From Bdellovibrionia bacterium (lineage in GTDB: Bacteria > Bdellovibrionota > Bdellovibrionia > Bdellovibrionales > JAGQZY01): a DNA stretch of 64,000 bases. The notes beneath the pieces were generated by a model. The model saw nothing but the letters and a program-made list of their open reading frames with translations, did not search any database and was not told the DNA's origin. The first letter of the stretch is position 1, and every line of letters begins with the position of its first letter. The DNA lies in assembly GCA_030424715.1 (NCBI GenBank), contig JAUHWH010000002.1, forward strand, positions 273,080-337,079, read 5' to 3'. Shown here piece after piece: positions 8,355-17,513 of this stretch. Position numbers and translations under genes: made by a program.

Positions 8355-9349
8355 TAGCGGTATTTAACAGAGTCCATGAGAAACACGGCCTTTTTTTGTA
8401 AAGCCCCTATTTCGGTCAAGGAAACATCTTCGCGCGAAAAGGCGCCCCATTTTTTTATCGTCTCCGAAGGGGCCACACCTTCGACAACGGGATACTCATC
8501 ATTGAGTCCTGCAAAAATCGCTTGAGCTTCTTTGGTGACTAACCACTCAAGAAAAGCAACAGCTTGCTTTTTGTGAGCGCTGGATTTTATCACTCCAGCA
8601 CCCGACACATTAACATGCACGCCACCATCCGATTGTTTGGGCCAAAAGACACCCACGTTTGAAGCGTCACCTTTTTTAATCATTCGCGCCAAGTAGTAAG
8701 TATTGGCAATACCCACCTGACAAATTCCATTATCAATCGCCTCGAGCAACTGAGAGTCACTGGTGAAAACCGGCTTTGTAAGATTGTTGACCCAGCCCTC
8801 TACAATTTTTTTGGTGCGGTCCTCTCCTAAGCGAGAAATCAAAGCCGCCACCAACGACTGGTTGTAGACCTTGCGACTGGTTCGCAGGCACAGTCGCCCC
8901 CTCCACTTTTCATCAGCCAATCCCTGGTAGCTGGCTAGCTCTTCTTTTTTTACCTTCTGCTTGTTGTAAAAAATAGTACGAGCTCGCAGGGAAAGCCCCA
9001 CCCACAGGTTGTTGGTGCCACGATCCTTTTTGGAGATACTCTGCAAAAGACTTTTTGACGCCAAGGGCTCTAATAAGCCCATTTTCGCCGCTTGCCCGAG
9101 ATTACCAGCATCCACTGTGATCAAAACATCGGCCTTGGTTTTTGCGCCCTCTTGTTTAATCTTTTGGATCAACACGCCGGCTTTTCCGTTGATATGCTTG
9201 ATGGAAACGCCAGTTTTCTTGGAGTAAGCCTCAAAAAGAGGTTCGATAAGGTGAGTCTTTCTGGAGGTGTAGACCGTCAGCTCCGGGGAAGACTCAGCAA
9301 AAGCAGAAACGACAATAAAAAGCGACAGAATCAACGACAGTAAGGGCAT
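8354..9349 (-). CDS. fbpA: Periplasmic iron(III)-binding protein of ABC transporter
   Basis: Periplasmic solute-binding protein of 331 residues and first gene of a three-gene transporter operon. The start at 9349 is chosen because AAGGAG stands just upstream and the protein then begins with a clean signal peptide (MPLLSLILSLFIVVSAFA). An upstream GTG/ATG at 9403 would bury that signal. The mature part begins ELTVYTSRK, as in FbpA/FutA proteins. The family's twin tyrosines that ligate ferric iron are present in NTYYLAR (about residues 218-219). LCLRTSRKVYNQSLVAA is also family-typical. No convincing Fur box was found in 9350-9525. Confidence 0.92.
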   Translation of the reverse strand: MPLLSLILSLFIVVSAFAESSPELTVYTSRKTHLIEPLFEAYSKKTGVSIKHINGKAGVLIQKIKQEGAKTKADVLITVDAGNLGQAAKMGLLEPLASKSLLQSISKKDRGTNNLWVGLSLRARTIFYNKQKVKKEELASYQGLADEKWRGRLCLRTSRKVYNQSLVAALISRLGEDRTKKIVEGWVNNLTKPVFTSDSQLLEAIDNGICQVGIANTYYLARMIKKGDASNVGVFWPKQSDGGVHVNVSGAGVIKSSAHKKQAVAFLEWLVTKEAQAIFAGLNDEYPVVEGVAPSETIKKWGAFSREDVSLTEIGALQKKAVFLMDSVKYR

Positions 9350-9525
9350 GGGCTCTCTCCTTGAAGGACTCTCACCTATAGACAATGGTGACAGAGCCCT
9401 CAAGGAGAATTCCCGGGGGGGCCAAATATCAAGTGACCAGTATCATTTCTTGTTCAATTGGTGGACTCAAACCTCGAAAAAGTATATAACTTAGGCCACT
9501 TAACACGTGTTTCCAGGGGTTTTTC

Positions 9526-10764
9526 ATGAAATTACAACCGGTCCGTGGCACCCGCGATATCTATGGCGACGAGGCCCGCCTTTTTAGAGAAATCGATCAG
9601 CATTTTGCAAAAACTGCTTCCCTTTTCGACTTTCAAGAAATCGAAACACCCATCTTTGAATTCACCAGTGTGTTCCAGAGAACTTTGGGCGAGGGCTCAG
9701 ACATCGTCAATAAAGAGATGTACACCTTCGAAGACCGTAGTGGAGACTCTCTAACCCTAAGACCCGAGGGCACTGCGAGCGTGGCTCGTGCTGTAATTTC
9801 AAACTCCATGCTGCGTGATTTGCCTTTAAAACTTTTTTATTCAGGACCGATGTTTCGCCACGAACGCCCCCAAAAGGGTCGCTATCGACAGTTCACCCAA
9901 TTTGGCATTGAACTCATTGGCGTACCGACGCCGGTGGCAGACATTGAGGTGCTTGCCTGCGCCTGGATGTTTTTTAAAAATTGTCAGCTTTCCGATAAAG
10001 TGCAGCTTGAGCTCAATACGATAGGAGACGCCGACAGCCGAGATCAGTACAGAAGCAGACTGGTCAGCCATTTTGAGAAGTTTTCTAAAGATCTTTCCGA
10101 AGACAGTCAGGTTCGTTTAAAATCCAACCCCCTTCGAATACTGGATTCCAAAGATCCTAAAGATCAGGCTCTGATTGCCGACGCGCCGCTATTTTCCGAT
10201 TCCCTGAACCCAGCCTCGCAACAGTTTTTTGATCAGGTGGTTGAGGGCCTTAACCAACTGAATATTCCCTTTCAACTCAATTCTAAATTGGTGCGTGGTT
10301 TGGATTACTACTGTCACACCGTTTTTGAGTTCACAACCACTCATCTCGGTTCTCAAAATGCGGTTTTGTCGGGCGGGCGTTACAACGATCTAATAGAATC
10401 CATGGGCGGACCGAGCACTCCAGGAGTTGGCTGGGCGGCCGGCACCGATCGCCTGGCTCTTCTCTTAGAAAAACCCAGAACCCATCATCAGAATGTGGCG
10501 GTGATTGCCGCTGTTGCTGAGGCCGAGCCTCTCTTATTACCTCTGGTCAGTGAGCTGCGCGACAATAACATCGCCAGTCAGCTGATTTATTCTGGAAATA
10601 TGTCAAAGCAGTTAAAGAAGGCCAACAAGCGTAACTGCAGTCATGCCATACTGATTGGTGAAGATGAAATTCAATCGGGGCAATACCAGTTGAAGCATTT
10701 CGCTGATGGCAGCCAGATATCGGTTTCCAAGCAAGAACTTCTTAGAAAGCTTAAAGAACTCTAA
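9526..10764 (+). CDS. hisS: Histidine--tRNA ligase
   Basis: Class II aminoacyl-tRNA synthetase of 412 residues that charges tRNA-His in the cytoplasm. Motif 2 is FRHERPQKGR (110-119), and the histidine-specific loop LVRGLDYY is near residue 260. Motif 3 GWAAGTDRLALLLE and GGRYNDL are present, followed by an anticodon-binding domain with the typical ending (ISVSKQELLRKLK). The ATG at 9526 has CAGGGG upstream. The maf gene overlaps its stop by one base (TAATG), so the two are co-translated. Confidence 0.97.
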   Translation: MKLQPVRGTRDIYGDEARLFREIDQHFAKTASLFDFQEIETPIFEFTSVFQRTLGEGSDIVNKEMYTFEDRSGDSLTLRPEGTASVARAVISNSMLRDLPLKLFYSGPMFRHERPQKGRYRQFTQFGIELIGVPTPVADIEVLACAWMFFKNCQLSDKVQLELNTIGDADSRDQYRSRLVSHFEKFSKDLSEDSQVRLKSNPLRILDSKDPKDQALIADAPLFSDSLNPASQQFFDQVVEGLNQLNIPFQLNSKLVRGLDYYCHTVFEFTTTHLGSQNAVLSGGRYNDLIESMGGPSTPGVGWAAGTDRLALLLEKPRTHHQNVAVIAAVAEAEPLLLPLVSELRDNNIASQLIYSGNMSKQLKKANKRNCSHAILIGEDEIQSGQYQLKHFADGSQISVSKQELLRKLKEL

Positions 10765-11348
10765 TGAGCCAGCCTCTCGTACTCGCTAGCCAATCACCCT
10801 TTCGCAAAGCTCTTTTACAACAACTGGGACTGACCTTCACCACTGAGAGCCCACAGGTCGATGAACGAACCTTTGAAGAAAAATTTCAGGGCGACATCAC
10901 TGAACTGGCGCTGGCCTTATCCATTGAAAAGGCGAAATCCGTGGCAACCAAACACCCAAAGGCGGTGGTGATTGGTTCTGATCAGGTTCTTGTGTTTCGA
11001 AACGAAACACTCAGTAAACCCACAAGCCTAAAAGAAGTGGAAGAGCGCCTCCATCTTCTGGCGGGCCATACCCATGAGCTGCACACTGGACTTTGTGTTA
11101 TCAAAGACGAAGCGATGAAGACCGCCAGCATCCGATCAAGTATGACCATGCGATCCCTGTCCACAGAACAAATCTCTCGGTATGCTACAAAAGACCAGCC
11201 CATAGGCTGTGCTGGAGGCTACAAAATCGAGAAAGCCGGCCCCCTGTTGTTTTCAGAGGTTGAAACTAGCGATCATTCATCGATCATTGGCCTCCCCCTC
11301 CTCTCTTTAGTCGCATTCCTGCATGATTGGAAGATTTCAGGACTTTAA
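10764..11348 (+). CDS. maf: Maf-family nucleotide pyrophosphatase (YceF-like)
   Basis: House-cleaning enzyme of 194 residues that hydrolyses non-canonical nucleoside triphosphates to monophosphate and pyrophosphate. The phosphate-binding start LVLASQSPFRKALLQQLGL, the PQVDE segment, and catalytic VIGSDQV fit Maf. GCAGGYKIE and IIGLPLLSLV near the C-terminus are closer to E. coli YceF, the 7-methyl-GTP branch, than to YhdE, so that substrate is likely but not proven. It is coupled to hisS by a TAATG overlap. Confidence 0.92.
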   Translation: MSQPLVLASQSPFRKALLQQLGLTFTTESPQVDERTFEEKFQGDITELALALSIEKAKSVATKHPKAVVIGSDQVLVFRNETLSKPTSLKEVEERLHLLAGHTHELHTGLCVIKDEAMKTASIRSSMTMRSLSTEQISRYATKDQPIGCAGGYKIEKAGPLLFSEVETSDHSSIIGLPLLSLVAFLHDWKISGL

Positions 11349-11386
11349 TCGGGTGATTGTTTTCCCAAATATACCGAAGAGGTCTT

Positions 11387-12820
11387 ATGGGATCTGCGGC
11401 TAAAAAACAAGAACACCTAGAAGTGGTGGAATCGAAAATCCACTTAGAAAAACGACGCCTTGGGCGGTCGGAGCTGCAAGTGTCTCCACTTTGCTTTGGT
11501 AGTCTTCGTCTCACACCGGAAAATGGGATTTACAAAGAGACTCTTTTTAATGCCCTCAGCTCTGGTATTCATTTTATCGACACCAGCGGAGTTTACGGCA
11601 ATGGTGCTTCTGAAATCGTTATCGGCGAAGGCCTGAATGAATACTTCTCTCTGTACCCAGAAGAAAAAAAATCTATTGTTCTATGCACCAAGATGGGACT
11701 TGTTCAGGGTGCGACTTTGCAAGAGATGCAGATGCGAGAGCAACGAGGTCAAAAAGTGCCTGGCTCCTTTCAACTCTCTGAACGCACGAGCTATTGTCTC
11801 ACTCCCGAATTCATTGAATCACAACTGAGTCTATCACTTCGTCGCTTGCAACAGGACAAAGTCAACATTGTGTTGTTGCAAAACCCCGAACACCTTATGA
11901 GAATTATGAAGTCCAAAGACAATTTCTTGGCTTACCTAAAAAGGGCCTTCGAACATCTTGAGGTGGAAGTGGCTCGTGGACGTATTGAGCACTACGGGAT
12001 CAGCTCCCATGCCTTTCTCAACAAAGAAATTGCTTCTGACTTTTTGGACATCGATGAAATTATGAGTCTGGCTGATTCCGTCTCTAAAAAACATCATTTT
12101 TCGATCGTTCAGGTGCCGTTTAATCTTTTTGAGACGGAGCCCCTCTTTCAACAAAACCAACATAAAAAGACTTTTTTCCATGCCGCGAAACTGCATGATT
12201 TAGGCATTCTCACTTGTCGTCCTCTCACTAGCCACCATCGCGATAAGGTGCATCACTTTATTACCTTTCCCAGTCAAGATGAAGTTTCTATCAAAGGACG
12301 CATGCATAAAAATTTGATGGAAGTCATCGAGCTAGAGAAAGAATTATTTGAAAAGCTCCCTGACCACAAAGAATTGAAGTGGGGACACCTGCTTCGAGCC
12401 AACCTCAATAAAATCAGCGATTGGTGGAAGTGGAATATGTATTTGCAAAAACAGATACTTCCAAGCTTACAAGAAAGTATCGAAAAACTCCCCCACTCCT
12501 CGGAATGGAACACCTGGAAAGTGAACTATGTCAATCGCCTGCACTCTCTTTTTAATCTGGTGACAGAAAGCTTGCAAGGCATTGCCAATCTGAGAACCAA
12601 TCAGATTTGCATCTATCTCAATGAAAAATGTGAGTCGCTAAGAGATGAAAACAAGCTGTCTAACAAAGTCACTCGCCTGTATCTTTCTTTGCCGGAGATT
12701 CACTCTATTGTTATCGGATTGTCCCACCCGAAACATGTGGAAGACCTTCTCGAGCTGGGCTCGATACCAAACACCGAAACCACCATGAAGATTCTAAAAA
12801 AAGTAAAAATGCACTTCTGA
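11387..12820 (+). CDS. Aldo/keto reductase family protein with helical C-terminal extension
   Basis: A 477-residue protein. The first 310 or so residues are an aldo/keto reductase barrel: LGRSELQVSPLCFGSLRL, then the tetrad candidates Asp and Tyr in DTSGVYGNG, Lys in CTKMG and His in QNPEH. The remaining 160 residues are mostly predicted helical (WWKWNMYLQKQILPSLQESI) before a return to a barrel-like end (HSIVIGLSHPKHVEDLLELG). The insertion makes it longer than usual reductases (about 330). The start is the ATG at 11387 with GAAGAGG; an upstream TTG at 11357 is less likely. The substrate is unknown; it should be cytoplasmic and NADPH-dependent if active. Confidence 0.85.
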   Translation: MGSAAKKQEHLEVVESKIHLEKRRLGRSELQVSPLCFGSLRLTPENGIYKETLFNALSSGIHFIDTSGVYGNGASEIVIGEGLNEYFSLYPEEKKSIVLCTKMGLVQGATLQEMQMREQRGQKVPGSFQLSERTSYCLTPEFIESQLSLSLRRLQQDKVNIVLLQNPEHLMRIMKSKDNFLAYLKRAFEHLEVEVARGRIEHYGISSHAFLNKEIASDFLDIDEIMSLADSVSKKHHFSIVQVPFNLFETEPLFQQNQHKKTFFHAAKLHDLGILTCRPLTSHHRDKVHHFITFPSQDEVSIKGRMHKNLMEVIELEKELFEKLPDHKELKWGHLLRANLNKISDWWKWNMYLQKQILPSLQESIEKLPHSSEWNTWKVNYVNRLHSLFNLVTESLQGIANLRTNQICIYLNEKCESLRDENKLSNKVTRLYLSLPEIHSIVIGLSHPKHVEDLLELGSIPNTETTMKILKKVKMHF

Positions 12821-12822
12821 AA

Positions 12823-13467
12823 TTAGGCCGCTTTAATTCTTGCCGCTAGCGGGATCGCCGCGTTGACTTGGTTTGAATCCATCAGCTTTTTATGGGCTTC
12901 GATAAAGATCGCCACCAGCTCGGCGTCGAACTGAGTGCCGGCAAACTTCTCTAACTCCTGATACACCACAGAAAGAGGCAACCCTTTGCGGTAGGCGCGT
13001 TTGTGGGTCATAGCATCAACAGTGTCGACAATAAGAATGAGCCTCGAAATATAGGGAATCTCCTCACCTTGCAGATTGAAAGGATAACCCAAACCATCCA
13101 CCCGCTCATGATGATGCAGAACCAATAACTGTATGTCGCGAAAAAAAGAATCTTCGACCAATGGCTCCAGTAGTTCGGCACTGAAGATCGAATGTCGTTT
13201 TACCAAATGATACTCTTCGTCCGTCAATTTACCTGGTTTATTCAGCACCTCGATGGGAATTTTCATTTTACCGATATCATGGAGAAGACCAGCAAACTGA
13301 GCTTGTAAAATCTCGTCGCTTGTCATACCGGCGGCATCGGCTAAAAACCGACTCAAATAAGAAACCCGCAAACAGTGTTGCAAGGTCGCCTCATCGTAGC
13401 TCTTGAGATCGACAAGAATCTGATTCACTTTCAACAAAAGCTCTTCTGGAATGGATCTCCATGTCAT
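12823..13467 (-). CDS. HD-GYP domain protein, probable c-di-GMP phosphodiesterase
   Basis: A compact 214-residue protein that is almost only an HD-GYP domain. The metal pair is H63-D64 in LLHDIGKMKIP; RHSIF gives the next histidine, LHHHERVDGLGYP the HHExxDGxGYP signature (Y128-P129), and DTVDAMTHKRAY the final aspartate. All residues needed to open and hydrolyse c-di-GMP are present. There is no attached sensor or receiver domain, so control must come from a partner or expression. GGGGAGC precedes the ATG. It is convergent with the aldo/keto reductase (2 bases apart) and divergent from the transpeptidase gene. Confidence 0.92.
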   Translation of the reverse strand: MTWRSIPEELLLKVNQILVDLKSYDEATLQHCLRVSYLSRFLADAAGMTSDEILQAQFAGLLHDIGKMKIPIEVLNKPGKLTDEEYHLVKRHSIFSAELLEPLVEDSFFRDIQLLVLHHHERVDGLGYPFNLQGEEIPYISRLILIVDTVDAMTHKRAYRKGLPLSVVYQELEKFAGTQFDAELVAIFIEAHKKLMDSNQVNAAIPLAARIKAA

Positions 13468-13642
13468 AATTGCTCCCCAAAATGTTCTTATAGTCTTTTC
13501 GGCTAAGGTCTAGCAAAACTAAAACGCTTGTGCTGAATTTTTAAAAATCGCCTCTTTTGTGGGGCTCAAGTCTGTATTTTGGGTAATAATTCTCAAAAAG
13601 AGACAGTGTTTTCGGTAGAATAGGGGCAGAAAAGAGGAGTCT

Positions 13643-14827
13643 ATGAATTCTAAAAAGTCAGATCAAAAAATCTCTCCCCAAAAAATTCTCGGCCTCGGAG
13701 TGGTCCTTATGATGGCCGCCGGAGCATTGATCGTGGCGACCACCGGCATCGAAAGCCTCCCCAGTCCTTTAAGACAATTGGCCTCAACACTGAATGCCAA
13801 TCCCCACCTGACTCGCCTCAATGCCACCGACCGAGCTCGACTCGGGCAACAAATTATTGCCGACCGGTGCTACCGCACCATCGAAGAAAGAAATGAGATC
13901 TCTTGTAAGCGCAAGACCTGGATCGATGGAGATCCCAGTTTTTGGGGAGAACCACCACAGGGCAAAGGGAATCGCTACTTCAATCGCATCCCTCGTGACA
14001 CCCAAGCCGTTGTTACCATTGCCTGCAACCCCAACGACGGAAAATTCTACACCCAAGTGAGATTCCCCAGAGTCTGTCCCATGCGCTGCGATCGCAACAA
14101 CCGCAATTGCCAACCTCAAAACACCGATTGTGGTGCGACCTATTTTAAGAATCCCTACGACTCCGACGGGATTGGTCCTTTCTCGAACACTCCCACCAAT
14201 TGGCTCACTTCACCGGGGGCTTACAATGAGTTGGACTTCACTCACTTTAAGGGGCGACTAGGAAAAGAAGACAAACATGTGGAAATGACGGATACCTCGG
14301 GAGTGGTGCCTTTCGGTAGCAACTACGCACTCAACGAACTGCACTTTGTGGTGGGAGCAGAGGGGACCCGTTCGTCAGAATGGCGAGGCACCCCACTGAC
14401 CAACACAATCATGCTCGACACACTCAACGGTATTTATATGCACGGAAGTGAGGACGTGACTGGCTTCGGAAAATCGAGGGGTTGCGTGCGCCTGGAACCC
14501 TTGCAACAAAAAGGACTGTTTGATCTCGTTCGACGCGTGGGAACGAAGAATATGCAGTTTGAATTTAAAGGGTATGGCCCCTACGACTCTGACCTCGGCG
14601 GACCAGCCTGCTCGGCACCCAACGAGCAGGCGTGGCTCGCTGCCAAAAGAGGCCGAGGCTTGGCTCGCCTGATGCCACAGACATTCACACCAGAGCAAAA
14701 GCAACAGCGCAACCTGGTCAGTTGTCAGTCTCTCAACTTTTTCTCTCGTTTCTTCAAAAGTCTCGCCGGGACCTGTGAAAGATACCAACCCGTGCAAGAG
14801 ACCGCTCCACAGCCCGCAGAACGCTAG
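13643..14827 (+). CDS. L,D-transpeptidase (YkuD domain), membrane-anchored
   Basis: Cell-wall enzyme of 394 residues that would form 3-3 peptidoglycan cross-links or attach/exchange groups on tetrapeptide stems in the periplasm. A membrane segment (about 15-37) follows a lysine-rich N-terminus. The catalytic region is MHGSEDVTGFGKSRGCVRLE with the nucleophile C281; the residue before Gly-Cys is Arg rather than the common His. Between the anchor and the catalytic domain are several paired cysteines (CPMRCDRNNRNC, TDCGATYF), suggesting disulfides. GAGGAGTCT precedes the ATG. It is probably monocistronic. Confidence 0.88.
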   Translation: MNSKKSDQKISPQKILGLGVVLMMAAGALIVATTGIESLPSPLRQLASTLNANPHLTRLNATDRARLGQQIIADRCYRTIEERNEISCKRKTWIDGDPSFWGEPPQGKGNRYFNRIPRDTQAVVTIACNPNDGKFYTQVRFPRVCPMRCDRNNRNCQPQNTDCGATYFKNPYDSDGIGPFSNTPTNWLTSPGAYNELDFTHFKGRLGKEDKHVEMTDTSGVVPFGSNYALNELHFVVGAEGTRSSEWRGTPLTNTIMLDTLNGIYMHGSEDVTGFGKSRGCVRLEPLQQKGLFDLVRRVGTKNMQFEFKGYGPYDSDLGGPACSAPNEQAWLAAKRGRGLARLMPQTFTPEQKQQRNLVSCQSLNFFSRFFKSLAGTCERYQPVQETAPQPAER

Positions 14828-15196
14828 GAAAATGGGGAACCTCCCTGCCCCAAACAATAAGGGGCTCGTTCTCATCAAGGCACTACAATATGCGAAACTG
14901 TACAGCTTCTCTTATGGCCACACCGAAGATATCACTTCACATTTTCGAGAACCCTGATGCATCAATGACTTATGCTAATATAGAATCTCGTTTACAAGCA
15001 TTTGCCTCCGGACCAAAGCGATATCAAGAGCCAGCCTGGTAAAATGTGGAGAAAAAAAGGAGAATATTGACGAGCGAATTTAAAAAAGTGATCTATCATC
15101 ACATTAAAACAGAACTATGCTTTAATGAAAATTTGTTACCCACAAAAAGCCCTTATGAAAATGCAGCCTTTTTGTTTTTTTATTTTACGAATATTT
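14828..15196. other. Intergenic region between transpeptidase and lipoprotein genes
   Basis: There is no supported gene in these 369 bases. A weak hairpin (GCCCC / GGGGC, about 14847-14865) and an AT-rich hairpin with arms ACAAAAAG (15142-15149) and CTTTTTGT (15168-15175), followed by a T-rich run, could terminate the rightward transcript. Neither is strong. Confidence 0.4.
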
Positions 15197-15940
15197 TTAA
15201 TCGCAGGTGTGATAACTTTCGTTTGCTATCACGAATGAACTAACCGGGGTGATAGCCGAACTGAGTGAAAAGTGAAAGTTATTGGCCGAATAAAATCGAG
15301 CCGTTTCGATATCCCCTGTTTCTAAAATCGCCACCTTTATTTTGAAAGGACTGGTTTTCTTAAAGGGACCAATCACCCCGCCATCAGTGTTGTTCCAATA
15401 TTGAAATCGACCTTCGTAGATCTCACCTACTTTTTTTAGTTCATTCCCGTCATCGCTTAACAAGACTCTATCTTGATCCGCATTACCCTCGGTGGTGATA
15501 TCGATCTCGAGTTTATTGTTGCTTGAGCCTCCACCGTCGATATTCGCATAAAAGGTGAGCGCCAGACCGTCGCTGCCCTCGTAGAAAAAAACATTGGTTT
15601 CAAAACCGATAGGAACTGGGCCGATGATCGGATGGGCCGACTCACTAAAGTAATTGAAGTTGTCAGCAGCAGTTTCCTCACCTTGATACGACACGATGGA
15701 GCCCAGGTATTGGTTCTGATCAATGACTCCCGTGGCAAGAGGGTCTAAATAGACATTGAGTTTTTGACCGGAAACACAGTCAAATCCTCCTCCTCCTGTG
15801 CCGTAATCACCCTCGGCGTCACTATTTTCACTGGCTATTTGTTCTTGAGAGCGTTCGCTAAAGTTCACAGCCTCTGGCGAACAGTTTTGATAGCAAAGAA
15901 CGGCCACGACACCGACCGAAAGTATGAGATACTTTTTCAT
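15197..15940 (-). CDS. Secreted protein with YQNC-type probable lipid attachment site
   Basis: A 247-residue exported protein of unknown function. The start is the ATG at 15940 (MKKYLILSVGVVAVLCYQNC), because a signal-like helix follows directly; the reading frame extends further upstream without support. The cysteine in YQNC follows the hydrophobic stretch where a lipobox would be expected, but Asn precedes it. The mature part is rich in acidic and Gly residues (SDAEGDYGTGGGGFDC) and then beta-like, with a C-terminal Cys pair (YHTCD). It resembles the gene at 26293 only in the signal region. It may be a surface or outer-membrane lipoprotein. Confidence 0.65.
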   Translation of the reverse strand: MKKYLILSVGVVAVLCYQNCSPEAVNFSERSQEQIASENSDAEGDYGTGGGGFDCVSGQKLNVYLDPLATGVIDQNQYLGSIVSYQGEETAADNFNYFSESAHPIIGPVPIGFETNVFFYEGSDGLALTFYANIDGGGSSNNKLEIDITTEGNADQDRVLLSDDGNELKKVGEIYEGRFQYWNNTDGGVIGPFKKTSPFKIKVAILETGDIETARFYSANNFHFSLSSAITPVSSFVIANESYHTCD

Positions 15941-16414
15941 AAATCCCCCCAAACTAATCTCTAATGGCACCTAAGAAGATCAATCAAAACAATAGAAACT
16001 GTCGTGAGTGTATCAAACTCATACAACCTGTTGATGGTCGATCCATAGTCTTTACAAAAAACAGGCGACAGAACTGGTTTTAATTTTTATTTAAATGGGA
16101 TTTTTGATTTGACGAGAAAAATCTCGCTGTTGGAGATATTACCCAGAGTTTAGAGAGGACGAGAGGACCTTTTGAATGACGAGGGCACATCGCAAGCCGA
16201 TATCCCCGGACTATAATTTCACCATTACGACTAGTATCTACTCAATAAGTTGAAGTTCGAGCCTAATGAATGCGTCTCAATTTAATGCGTAGAATTTACT
16301 AGCGAACGTCGCAAGAGTAATCAGCAATAAAACGATCCAATCAATGTGACCTGAATAGAATCGACATGTCACTGGCATCTACTTTGCAAGAATTACTCAC
16401 TGATAGGAGAAGTC
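15941..16414. other. Intergenic region between two divergent exported-protein genes
   Basis: These 474 bases hold no credible open frame on either strand. The region separates a leftward from a rightward gene and must contain both promoters. GGAGAAG at its right end is the ribosome site of the gene at 16415. No repeat, RNA gene or mobile-element remnant was recognised. Confidence 0.5.
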
Positions 16415-17242
16415 ATGGCCAGGTATAACGTTCCCCTCATTCAAACAATTCTCAAAATTATCTTATTAGTTCCAATGCTGGGATTGACTCAAGGCTGCGG
16501 CGGCCTACAAAGTACAAATCCTCAAAAGCAAACAAGTGATTTAAATAGCCTAGCGCCAGAAACGCTACCAATTGACGAGCAAATAGCTTACTCCTTAAAT
16601 GAGGTTATCAAAGTAAATGAAGGAGATAGCGTCGAGCTTACAGCCTCTGGGAATGAGTTGGATCAATTAGGCATTGCAGAAAGTGAGATTTTAGAAGTTT
16701 CTTGGATCCGGATGGGCGGCATGGATTCTCAAGAAGAGCAATTGACTAGCTCTGATCTGACTCTGAAAATTAGCTCCGCGGCACTTACTGACAATGGTGT
16801 ATACCGGCTTGAAATCAATGGACTGAGCCGATCATTGGTAAAATTGATACAGTTAATCGTCAACAAGAAAGACCTGGAGACGGAAAATATACTGGGCAAC
16901 TATAGTGGCTACTTCTTAAATAAAGAGGGCAACCGAGAGAAATTCGCGGAGCTTAACGCAGTCACGAGACAGGAAGCACTCATCAATTGTGTGGCGGCTT
17001 CTCAGGACAATTCCTGGGGAATCCTTTGCCTATGGAAAAGGGAGATTATTTTCTCAAGAGAGCCTGAAGAGCCCTTGGGTGACTTTGAGGGATACAGAGG
17101 CAGCTCTGAAAGCAACATGAAACGATTTGCCCGCGGCACCGAATTTACCCGCCAAGAGGCAATAATCTCCTGCGAAGCCAATAGCATTGGTTACGAGTTT
17201 ACACGCTGTACATGGAGAGGGGTGGTCGTCTTTGAAAAATAA
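16415..17242 (+). CDS. Lipoprotein with Ig-like domain and tandem C-terminal repeat
   Basis: A 275-residue lipoprotein whose signal peptide ends in LGLTQGC (Cys about 28). Residues 65-150 look like an immunoglobulin-type beta-sandwich: VNEGDSVELTASG, then the typical tail LTDNGVYRLEING. The last 110 residues contain the same unit twice: G-[ND]-[YF]-x-GY..., TRQEALINC / TRQEAIISC, and a final Cys-Trp strand (LCLWKREIIF / RCTWRGVVVF). Each copy has two cysteines, likely a disulfide. TAGGAGAAG precedes the ATG. The function is unknown; the architecture suits adhesion or binding at the cell surface. Confidence 0.75.
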   Translation: MARYNVPLIQTILKIILLVPMLGLTQGCGGLQSTNPQKQTSDLNSLAPETLPIDEQIAYSLNEVIKVNEGDSVELTASGNELDQLGIAESEILEVSWIRMGGMDSQEEQLTSSDLTLKISSAALTDNGVYRLEINGLSRSLVKLIQLIVNKKDLETENILGNYSGYFLNKEGNREKFAELNAVTRQEALINCVAASQDNSWGILCLWKREIIFSREPEEPLGDFEGYRGSSESNMKRFARGTEFTRQEAIISCEANSIGYEFTRCTWRGVVVFEK

Positions 17243-17435
17243 TCCCTTACAAAAATAGATTCGATTCTAACGATTTAGGTGAAAGCAGCTGATTGCTACC
17301 AACTTCTGATATCGCTACTAAGACACTCACCGATTTGTAGGACCGGCGAAATTGCCGACAAATAAGGTTAGTAAACGCTTGGGTATGCTATTGATCTTGA
17401 ATAGACGCCCCACTAGGTGTTGCACTGGTGAGTTA

Positions 17436-17478
17436 TTTAAAAGAGAAAAGGGGCCTACCAGACCCTTTTTCTCTTAAA
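17436..17478. terminator. Probable bidirectional intrinsic terminator
   Basis: An inverted repeat (AAGAGAAAAGGG ... CCCTTTTTCTCTT) with a 9-base loop lies between the convergent genes ending at 17242 and 17514. Each strand ends the hairpin in a T-rich arm, so it could serve both transcripts. Confidence 0.6.
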
Positions 17479-17513
17479 GGATCAAAGTCGACAAAACATT
17501 GTCGACTTTAGAT

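Noticed and set aside
9350-9525. Possible Fur box ahead of the iron transporter
   Set aside because: TATCATTT near 9443 is only a fragment; no 19-base palindrome of Fur type is present.
15046-15243. 65-codon open frame reading rightward
   Set aside because: AT-rich composition, no ribosome site, overlaps the 3' end of the opposed exported-protein gene and has no recognisable pattern.
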